Positions 23,575 through 29,504 of a stretch of DNA of 29,504 bases are shown piece by piece. Origin of the DNA: JBMNOI01 sp050942995 (GTDB lineage Bacteria > Chloroflexota > Anaerolineae > UBA1429); assembly GCA_050942995.1 (NCBI GenBank), contig JBMNOI010000038.1:1-29504 (forward strand), read 5' to 3'. The notes beneath the pieces are model-generated. The model was not told the DNA's origin. It was given only the letters and a program-made list of their open reading frames with translations, and made no database searches. The stretch's first letter is position 1. Each line of letters opens with the position of its first letter. The position numbers and the translations under genes are program-made.

Positions 23575-23739
23575 TTAATAGAACAGACCGTGTGGTATTG
23601 TCCGGTACAACACCACAGCCCAGTGCGCCATTTTACGAGTGCTGACCTTTGCATCAGGCGGTAATTCTTGCTCGACGCAAACGGTCTGGGTGAGCGCGAC
23701 GCAGAGAGCGACCAACTCGTTCACACGATCAGTCTCCAT
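23575..23739 (-). CDS. Possible 54-residue small protein between recA and recX
   Basis: An ATG-started frame on the minus strand encodes 54 residues, beginning METDRVNELVALCVA and including STRKMAHWAVVLYR. The composition is protein-like, with a helix-compatible pattern and GC-rich third positions in its first half. The ribosome binding site is weak and no clear promoter was found. I do not recognise it. It could be a real small gene, the remnant of one, or chance. The rest of the 375-bp recA-recX gap shows only the recX promoter and weak hairpins. Confidence 0.25.
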   Translation of the reverse strand: METDRVNELVALCVALTQTVCVEQELPPDAKVSTRKMAHWAVVLYRTIPHGLFY

Positions 23740-23833
23740 GCATACCTGAACGTCTCGCGGACGATGAGGTCCGTGAGATATTGTCTTTTATATGCACGTG
23801 AGTGCTGGCTGAAAATGGGGTGTTTCAGGGCTG

Positions 23834-23842
23834 TGGTATAAT
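23834..23842 (+). promoter_or_regulatory. Extended -10 promoter for recX
   Basis: TGGTATAAT is an exact TGN plus consensus -10 box, 29 bp before the recX start. It overlaps the near-palindrome GGTATAATACC. No good -35 box is visible. recX may thus be transcribed independently of recA. Confidence 0.5.
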
Positions 23843-23871
23843 ACCGCGGCCCTTTTTTGTTACAGGGAGCT

Positions 23872-24522
23872 ATGGCGGGAAAAATAACGGCCCTTCGTGT
23901 ACAGAAAAAGAGGCGAAACCGCGTCAATGTGTATGTGGATGGCGAGTTTGCCTTCGGCCTGCAGGATGTGCTGGCGGCAAAGCTTTCCGTAGGGCAAGAG
24001 CTTGGCGACGACGAGATCGAGGCGCTCAAGCGCCAGGATAGCGTCGAGTCGGCGTATGAGAAGGCGCTGTACTATCTCTCATATCGCCCGCGGAGCGAGC
24101 AAGAGATCGAACGTTACCTGCAGGGAAAGGGCCTGGATGAAGAGGCGACGGCGACTGTGCTCGATCGCCTGCGACATGCCCGATTGGTGGGCGATGCCGA
24201 GTTTGCCGAATTCTGGGTGGAGAATCGCGAGACGTTCCGCCCACGAGGGCCCTGGGCATTGCGGGCTGAGCTGCGGCAAAAAGGGGTGGCCGATGAGATC
24301 ATCGACCAGGCCCTGGAGGCCGTGGACGAAGAAAAGAGTGCCATGGAGGCGGCCGAGCGCGTAGTGCATCGTTTCGCTCGCCTGGACGCGGATACGTTCT
24401 GGCGGCGCCTGATGGGCTATCTGCAGCGGCGTGGCTTTGGATATGGAGTGTCACGCCGGGTGGTAGACGAGATGTGGAAGCAGGTGGCCGGCGATGCGGA
24501 CAAAGATGCCGAGCCTCGGTGA
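23872..24522 (+). CDS. recX: Regulatory protein RecX
   Basis: The 216-residue protein has the RecX layout of three-helix repeats: ALYYLSYRPRSEQEIERYL, then LRHARLVGDAEFAEFWVENR, RGPWALRAELRQKGV and LMGYLQRRGFGYGVSRRVV. An N-terminal beta part (ALRVQKKRRNRVNVYVDGE) precedes them, as in longer RecX proteins. RecX caps RecA filaments and limits RecA activity. AGGGAG precedes ATG 23872; a start five codons earlier is less likely. It lies downstream of recA and 43 bp before rny, with which it is probably cotranscribed. Confidence 0.92.
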   Translation: MAGKITALRVQKKRRNRVNVYVDGEFAFGLQDVLAAKLSVGQELGDDEIEALKRQDSVESAYEKALYYLSYRPRSEQEIERYLQGKGLDEEATATVLDRLRHARLVGDAEFAEFWVENRETFRPRGPWALRAELRQKGVADEIIDQALEAVDEEKSAMEAAERVVHRFARLDADTFWRRLMGYLQRRGFGYGVSRRVVDEMWKQVAGDADKDAEPR

Positions 24523-24565
24523 CTACGGGCACAGCCCGATGATGAATAGATGAAAGGATTACGTT

Positions 24566-26104
24566 ATGGGACCGACGGAAGCGATCATTGGAGCAATCAT
24601 ATTAGTGGTGGGTGCTGCCGCCGGGGTAGCCATCGGCTACTTTGCCAGAACTCGAGTGGTGGGCAGAAACATCACCAAGGCTGAGGAGGAGATCAACCAA
24701 CGACTGACCGAAGCGCGCGCACGAGCTATGGAGATCGAACTGGAGGCGCGTGACCGCTCACTCAAGATCCTGCAAGAGGCTGAAGATGATGTCAAGCGAC
24801 GCACGCAGGAACTGAATCGTCAGGAAAACCGGCTGCATCAGCGTCGTGAGAATTTGGATCATCGGATGGACGCGCTCGAAGTGCGCGAGCGCAAGATGAA
24901 GGATCTGGAGCGCAGTCTGGAATCGCGCAAGGCCGAGTTGGACCGTTCATGGGAACAGCGCCGGGCTGAACTGGAACGCATCGCGGCCATGTCACAGCAA
25001 GAAGCCAAGGAATTGCTGCTCAAAGAAGTCGAGGCAGAAGCGCGGATCGATGCGGCCCGCATCATTCGCGAGATCGAGACCGAAGCCCGTGAAGAGGCTG
25101 ATCGACGGGCACGAGAGATTATTACTACAACTATTCAACGCATTGCCTCGGATCAAGTGGCCGAGACGACGGTATCGACCGTCGAGCTGCCCAACGATGA
25201 GATGAAGGGGCGGATCATCGGCCGCGGCGGGCGCAATATCCGCACAATCGAGAACATCACCGGTGTCGATCTGGTGATCGACGACACTCCGGATACCGTG
25301 ATCCTATCCAGCTTTGACCCGGTGCGTCGAGAAGTGGCGCGCCTGGCGCTGACCCGCCTGATTCTGGACGGGCGCATCCACCCCAGCCGGATCGAGAAAA
25401 TGGTCGAGACGGCCCAGCAAGAGGTGGAGAACACGATTCGGGAGGCGGGTGAACAGGCCGTTCTGGATCTGGGCATTCACGGACTGCATCCCGAGATCAT
25501 CAAGCTGCTGGGGCGCCTGCACTATCGCACCAGCTATGGACAGAACGTCTTGCAGCACTCGATCGAGACGGCACAGATCGCCGCGTTGATGGCTGCCGAG
25601 CTGGGCGCGAATGTCGATCTGGCCAAGGTCGCCGGCCTGCTGCACGATATCGGCAAGGCGGTGGACCACGAGGTGGACGGGGCGCATGCCGTCATCGGCG
25701 CCGATATCGTCAGACGATACGGCATGCCCGAGGAAATCGCCAACGCTGTCGGCTCGCATCACCTGGAGATGGATCAGCAGACGCTGGAGGCCGTGTTGGT
25801 GCAGGCCGCCGATGCGATTTCGGGGGCGCGGCCCGGAGCGCGTCGAGAGTCGCTCGAGTCGTACATCAAGCGCATCAAAGCGCTGGAGCAGGTGGCGAAT
25901 TCGTTCGAGGGAGTCGAGACCTCGTTCGCCATTCAGGCCGGCCGCGAGATTCGCATCATGGTGCGACCCGACGAGATCGACGATCTGGGCGCCATTCGCC
26001 TTTCGCGCGATATCGCCAAAAAGGTGGAGGAGAGCCTGCAGTACCCCGGCCAGATCAAGGTGACGGTGATTCGCGAAACGCGGGCCACCGAATATGCGCA
26101 CTAG
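24566..26104 (+). CDS. rny: Ribonuclease Y
   Basis: The 512-residue protein has an N-terminal membrane anchor (about 5-25), then a long charged coiled coil (about 30-200). A KH RNA-binding domain follows (GRIIGRGGRNIRTIENITG), then an HD domain with the catalytic HDIGKAVDHE and a typical RNase Y C-terminus. It is a membrane-bound endoribonuclease that starts mRNA decay. Length matches the family (about 510-520). AAAGGA lies upstream of the ATG. It follows recX, and recA-recX-rny proximity is common in Chloroflexota and Firmicutes-type genomes. Confidence 0.96.
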   Translation: MGPTEAIIGAIILVVGAAAGVAIGYFARTRVVGRNITKAEEEINQRLTEARARAMEIELEARDRSLKILQEAEDDVKRRTQELNRQENRLHQRRENLDHRMDALEVRERKMKDLERSLESRKAELDRSWEQRRAELERIAAMSQQEAKELLLKEVEAEARIDAARIIREIETEAREEADRRAREIITTTIQRIASDQVAETTVSTVELPNDEMKGRIIGRGGRNIRTIENITGVDLVIDDTPDTVILSSFDPVRREVARLALTRLILDGRIHPSRIEKMVETAQQEVENTIREAGEQAVLDLGIHGLHPEIIKLLGRLHYRTSYGQNVLQHSIETAQIAALMAAELGANVDLAKVAGLLHDIGKAVDHEVDGAHAVIGADIVRRYGMPEEIANAVGSHHLEMDQQTLEAVLVQAADAISGARPGARRESLESYIKRIKALEQVANSFEGVETSFAIQAGREIRIMVRPDEIDDLGAIRLSRDIAKKVEESLQYPGQIKVTVIRETRATEYAH

Positions 26105-26173
26105 GGCGTGTATCAAGGACGAGCCGCTGCCCATATGCATGGCAAGCGGGCGGTGGCCCGAGTAGGTGATCGT

Positions 26174-26204
26174 ATATCTGGGGAGGCATCGTCTCCTCAG
26201 ATAT
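26174..26204. other. Hairpin between rny and the PHP gene
   Basis: A 12-bp stem (26174-26185 with 26193-26204, one G-T pair) has a 7-nt loop and no following T-run. It lies in the 134-bp gap and could be a factor-dependent terminator or processing site for rny. Confidence 0.45.
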
Positions 26205-26238
26205 GTAGTCGTCTGTTCAGGTATCGGGTAAGGGATCT

Positions 26239-27081
26239 ATGAACGCGACGGGCAGAGCCGATCTGCACGTACACACAACGACCTCGGACGGCGCTCATAC
26301 ACCGTCCGAGGTCGTTTCTCTGGCGCTCCAGGCGGGGTTGAGCACTATTGCCATCACCGATCACGATACGGTGGACGGCATCGCCCAAGCGCAACGGGCG
26401 GCGGGCACCTCTCTGGAGGTGCTGGCCGGCGTCGAAATCAGCGCGGATGAAGGGCATGCTGGGGGTGAGGTGCACCTGCTGGGCTATATGATCGACCCGA
26501 CGCATGCCGGGCTGCGCGAGGCGCTGGCGCAGGGACAGGCCGCCCGGCTGGATCGGGCGGCCGAGATGGTCACCCGGCTGCGGGCATCCGGTGCGCCGAT
26601 CTCTTGGGAGCGGCTTGTCGAACTGGCCGGCAGGGGAACGGTGGGGCGGGCGCATATCGCACAGGCCCTGGTGGATGCCGGCCATGTGGAGAGTATCTCT
26701 GAGGCGTTCGAGCGTTATATTGGGCCGGACGGACCGGCCTATGTGCCGCGGGCCAAGCTTTCTTCTGCCGGGGCCATCGCATTGATCCGGCGGGCGGGTG
26801 GTGTGCCGGTGCTGGCGCATCCCTGGCCCGATCTGGAGCGGGTGCCCCGGCTGGTATCTATGGGGCTGGCCGGATTAGAGGTGCGCTATCCACGCTATTC
26901 ACCCGGATTGATGAGCATCCTGGACGGGTTGGCCCGGCGTTACCGGCTGTTACGGACCGGCGGAAGCGACTTTCACGGCCTTGCGATCAAGCCCGACTAT
27001 CCTCTGGGCAGCGTGTTTGTGTCTCCAGAGTGGGTCGAGGCGCTCAAAGCGTGGCGTCACGCGGCAGAGGGGACGGCCTAA
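26239..27081 (+). CDS. PHP-domain phosphoesterase
   Basis: The 280-residue protein has the PHP motifs: DLHVHT (His10, His12), TDHDT, GVEIS, GRAHIAQAL, AHP and GGSDFHG. This set corresponds to the trinuclear metal site and places it with stand-alone PHP enzymes such as E. coli RNase AM (YciV), which removes nucleotides from RNA 5' ends or degrades 3',5'-bisphosphates. A nuclease or phosphatase role beside RNase Y is plausible but not proven. TAAGGGA precedes the ATG. A 15-bp perfect inverted repeat lies inside the gene. Confidence 0.88.
   Translation: MNATGRADLHVHTTTSDGAHTPSEVVSLALQAGLSTIAITDHDTVDGIAQAQRAAGTSLEVLAGVEISADEGHAGGEVHLLGYMIDPTHAGLREALAQGQAARLDRAAEMVTRLRASGAPISWERLVELAGRGTVGRAHIAQALVDAGHVESISEAFERYIGPDGPAYVPRAKLSSAGAIALIRRAGGVPVLAHPWPDLERVPRLVSMGLAGLEVRYPRYSPGLMSILDGLARRYRLLRTGGSDFHGLAIKPDYPLGSVFVSPEWVEALKAWRHAAEGTA
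26277..26316. repeat. 15-bp perfect inverted repeat inside the PHP gene
   Basis: AACGACCTCGGACGG (26277-26291) and its exact reverse complement (26302-26316) flank a 10-nt loop. It falls in codons 13-26, just after the HxH metal motif, where the protein sequence does not require such symmetry. Confidence 0.8.
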
Positions 27082-27091
27082 AGCCACCGAA

Positions 27092-27166
27092 CCTTCCGAA
27101 GGTCTCGGCCAGGAGCGAACGAATGACGAGGAAAGTACACGATTTGCCCTCGTCACCTTCGGAAGG
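27092..27166. repeat. Nested inverted repeats between the PHP and PSP1 genes
   Basis: CCTTCCGAAGGT (27092-27103) pairs with 27155-27166, and TGACGAGG (27124-27131) pairs with 27148-27155, giving a bipartite structure between convergent genes. No T-run follows on either strand. It may act as a weak bidirectional terminator. The 126-bp gap holds no gene. Confidence 0.5.
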
Positions 27167-27207
27167 CGAGTGTCTTGTACTTAGCCTTGATTCGATGCGA
27201 TCCCGGG

Positions 27208-28497
27208 TTACTCGTTATTCCGCGGACGGGGTCTGCGGCGTCGCGAGCGGGATGAACGCTGCGAACCGCCTTCCGGGTTATTATTCTGTCCGTTGGATGA
27301 CCTGTCCGAACGGGGGCGTTCGTTGCCTCCCTCGCGCTGCGATGCCTCGTTGCTCTGCTCGTTGTTTCTCCCGTCGCTCTTTCTGCGGCCGGAACGCCGT
27401 GAGCGACGACTGCGCCCCGATTTCGCCTGCCCCTCTTCGGATGATGAGTCGTTATCGGCATTGGCATTGTCCGATGCCTTTGCCCGCGAGCCGCGATTGC
27501 GCCCCCCACGAGATCGGCGCCGTGACGAGCGTTTCTTCGGCTTGTTTTCCGGCTCGTCCGCTTCTTCCCCGGTTTCTGACTGAGGTTCGTCGGGCTCTGG
27601 GCGAGGTTCAGGCTCAGAGACCTCGATGCCGATGGCTTCCAGCGCCTCATCCAGCGCTTCCTGTCGTGTATCGCTCTCGTCCGCAATTTCGATAGGAGCC
27701 TTGCCGGCGACCTGGTCGGCCGTCAGCTCCAGTGCCGTACCATCCCCGAGCAACACGCTCACCATCTCGGTGAACACGTTGACTTTGATCACCTTTCCCG
27801 AACCTGCGGGGGTATCGATGCGCTTGCCCACCTTTGGGAAGCGGGACTTGATATCCTGGTAAAAGTCATTCTCGTATACCAGACAGCACAATAGGCGGCC
27901 GCACAGCCCCGATATCTCCATGGGGCTCAACGGCAGGTCCTGTTGCTTGGCCATACGGATGGAAACGGGGCAAAAGTCGGTCAGCCATGTGGCACAGCAT
28001 AGAGGGCGGCCACACTTGCCCAGCCCCCCAATCAACTTGGCCTCGTCTCGCACCCCGATCTGACGTAGCTCGATGCGCGTCTTGAAGATGTGCGCCAGCT
28101 CACGGACAAGTTCGCGAAAATCTACGCGCTGGTCGGCCGAAAAATAGAATGTGAGCCGCGAACCATCGAAATTATACTCGGCCTGCACCACCTTCATGGG
28201 CAGGTTAAAGCGGGCGACCTGCTCCTGGCAGGTCTCTAACGCCTGATCCTCTTGCTGTTGAAAACGCTGTGCTTCCAGCAGGTCGAGGGGAGTGGCGCGC
28301 TGCAAGATCGGCTTGAGTTCGCCAACGATATCCGAAGAATCCACCTCGTGTGGTGCTTGAGATACGTGGCCGAGCTCACGTCCGCGCGAAGTCTCGACGA
28401 TGACATAATCACCCTCGACGATATCGGTGACCTCGCCCGGCGAGAAATAATAGACCTTGCCCGCGCCGCGAAACTGAACACCGCAAACAATCGGCAT
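27208..28497 (-). CDS. PSP1-domain protein (YaaT/RicT-like) with long basic tail
   Basis: The 429-residue protein opens with the PSP1 fold (IVCGVQFRGAGKVYYFSPG, FYFSADQRVDFRELVREL). It has the two Cys motifs that bind iron-sulfur clusters in YaaT/RicT: GKCGRPLCCATWL and SGLCGRLLCCL. In Bacillus, RicT with RicA and RicF modulates RNase Y and developmental phosphorelays. About 160 C-terminal residues form a Pro/Glu-rich then Arg/Ser/Gly-rich disordered tail, absent from the ~275-residue Bacillus protein. I start at ATG 28497 because AGGAGG lies about 9 bp upstream. It follows holB by 19 bp, a conserved pairing. rny is about 2 kb away. Confidence 0.9.
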   Translation of the reverse strand: MPIVCGVQFRGAGKVYYFSPGEVTDIVEGDYVIVETSRGRELGHVSQAPHEVDSSDIVGELKPILQRATPLDLLEAQRFQQQEDQALETCQEQVARFNLPMKVVQAEYNFDGSRLTFYFSADQRVDFRELVRELAHIFKTRIELRQIGVRDEAKLIGGLGKCGRPLCCATWLTDFCPVSIRMAKQQDLPLSPMEISGLCGRLLCCLVYENDFYQDIKSRFPKVGKRIDTPAGSGKVIKVNVFTEMVSVLLGDGTALELTADQVAGKAPIEIADESDTRQEALDEALEAIGIEVSEPEPRPEPDEPQSETGEEADEPENKPKKRSSRRRSRGGRNRGSRAKASDNANADNDSSSEEGQAKSGRSRRSRRSGRRKSDGRNNEQSNEASQREGGNERPRSDRSSNGQNNNPEGGSQRSSRSRRRRPRPRNNE

Positions 28498-28516
28498 ATG
28501 TGCCGGCCTCCTGGCG

Positions 28517-29504
28517 TTATACCTGAGATGATGTGACGTGTACCCGGCCCCAACTGAGAAGCATAACCTCCAGGGCCAGGCGTGCGTTGACATTTTGATC
28601 TAGTTGCTGCATGCAGGCCTCGATGCTGCGTATGGCTTTTTGAGCGGCGGTGAGATCGCATTGGTCGGCCACCTGACGTAGCGCGTCGGCTTCATCGTCG
28701 TTCACCAAGAGCTCACTGCAACCGCCATGAAGCAGCATCACATCTCGCCACCATGATTGCCATAGCCGCGCCGTATCGAGCAGATCGTCCTGCCGGCTGA
28801 GTCGCTCGGCGGCCCGAATGCGTCCGGCGCGCCCCTGTCGCAAGATCTCTCGCAATTCGTCCAATCGCTCACGACGTTCGGCCAGGATATGGGCGTCATC
28901 CATGGCGCGCAGCGCCCAGCCCACGCGACCTGCGGCCAGGCGAGCCACCAATCGGGCGTCATCCGGGCGGTCGGGCCAACGGGCCAAAATGGCCCGCTCG
29001 ATCTCGTCTGCGGGCACTGCACGCAACGATAGCGTCTGGCAGCGCGAGACGATGGTGGGCAGAAGCAGTCCGGCGTCGGTAGCGGTGGCAATGAGGATCA
29101 CACGAGACGGGGGCTCTTCCAGCGTCTTGAGCAGCGCGTTCGAGGCTTCGAGAGTGGCGGTGTGCAGATCGGTGATGATGCAAACACGCCGCCGACCCTC
29201 CAGAGGCGAGAGAGAAAGATGATATTGGAGCCGTCGAATCTGGTCGATCTTGACATGATCGCCGTCCGGCTCGATCAGGATCACATCAGGATGGGTTCCA
29301 CGGAACGTTTTGACACAGGCCGTACAGACACCGCATGGAGACGCGGTGCCGATGCAATTCACCATGGCCGCAAAGCGCGTCGCCAGGTGGGTTTTGCCGA
29401 TGTGGGCGGGGCCGGTCAATAGGTAAGCGTGGCCCACGCGGTCGGCATCGACCACCCGCCGCAGGAAATCCAGCGCCCAACCGTGCCCTATGGTATCGTC
29501 ATGC
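28517..29504 (-). CDS. holB: DNA polymerase III delta' subunit, 5' end outside the window
   Basis: The frame is open to the window edge, so the start is missing. Residues at the edge (TIGHGWALDFLRRVV) are typical of the delta' N-terminus. Then come the Walker-A-like GPAHIGKTHLA, the zinc-module Cys residues (CGVCTAC with an upstream Cys), the LLKTLEEPPS sensor region and SRCQTL. Delta' is part of the clamp loader that places the sliding clamp on DNA. The remaining C-terminal region is helical, as usual. It leads into the PSP1 gene, as in Bacillus (holB-yaaT). Confidence 0.93.
   Translation of the reverse strand, partial: HDDTIGHGWALDFLRRVVDADRVGHAYLLTGPAHIGKTHLATRFAAMVNCIGTASPCGVCTACVKTFRGTHPDVILIEPDGDHVKIDQIRRLQYHLSLSPLEGRRRVCIITDLHTATLEASNALLKTLEEPPSRVILIATATDAGLLLPTIVSRCQTLSLRAVPADEIERAILARWPDRPDDARLVARLAAGRVGWALRAMDDAHILAERRERLDELREILRQGRAGRIRAAERLSRQDDLLDTARLWQSWWRDVMLLHGGCSELLVNDDEADALRQVADQCDLTAAQKAIRSIEACMQQLDQNVNARLALEVMLLSWGRVHVTSSQV

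Noticed and set aside
1..29504. CRISPR arrays, rRNA genes, complete transposons
   Set aside because: No regularly spaced repeats, rRNA signatures or transposase frames were found in either strand.

Overview
The window is about 29.5 kb of a GC-rich bacterial genome. The gene content suggests Chloroflexota, probably an Anaerolineae-like lineage. The reasons are the many double-CxxC zinc-ribbon/FHA/Ser-Thr-kinase proteins, the order DUF177-rpmF-Asp23-nusB-tatB-tatC, the frequent TTG and GTG starts, and the recA-recX-rny block. This assignment is inferred from gene style, not from a database search. Vegetative promoters look like ordinary TTGACA-N17-TATAAT sites, and several are near-perfect.

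Positions 1-1800 look accessory. An AT-rich lipoprotein gene with its own terminator is followed by two 5'-truncated gene remnants facing away from each other and a small cluster of TTTTAACGATTA repeats. All of this lies directly beyond the 3' end of a tRNA-Asp gene (1803-1879, minus strand), a typical integration hot spot.

Positions 1921-9669 hold the most distinctive part: one plus-strand operon encoding a complete phospho-signalling set. In order it has a Ser/Thr kinase with zinc ribbon and FHA domain, a PP2C phosphatase with two zinc ribbons and a relic kinase segment, a vWA-domain protein, a protein with four zinc ribbons and an FHA domain, and a second, membrane-anchored kinase with zinc ribbon and Ig-like domain. 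It runs from a promoter back-to-back with the tRNA-Asp promoter to a strong terminator.

Positions 9711-16775 are all on the minus strand. They hold a NhaP2-type cation/proton antiporter, a URO-D-family protein with methyltransferase-type zinc ligands, a GrpE-like plus zinc-ribbon/TPR/membrane-anchor gene pair, a type I sulfatase, and an M50 intramembrane protease with CBS domains. A Bcp peroxiredoxin (plus strand) follows from a divergent promoter.

Positions 17469-22247 (minus) hold a cyclic-2,3-diphosphoglycerate-synthetase-like GTPase-fold protein and the operon DUF177-rpmF-Asp23-nusB-tatA/B-tatC, driven by an exact-consensus promoter. Positions 22441-27081 (plus) hold recA, recX, rny and a PHP-domain phosphoesterase. 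The right edge (minus) holds PSP1 (YaaT-like, with an unusually long basic tail) downstream of holB, whose 5' end runs off the window. No CRISPR array, rRNA or transposase gene was seen.
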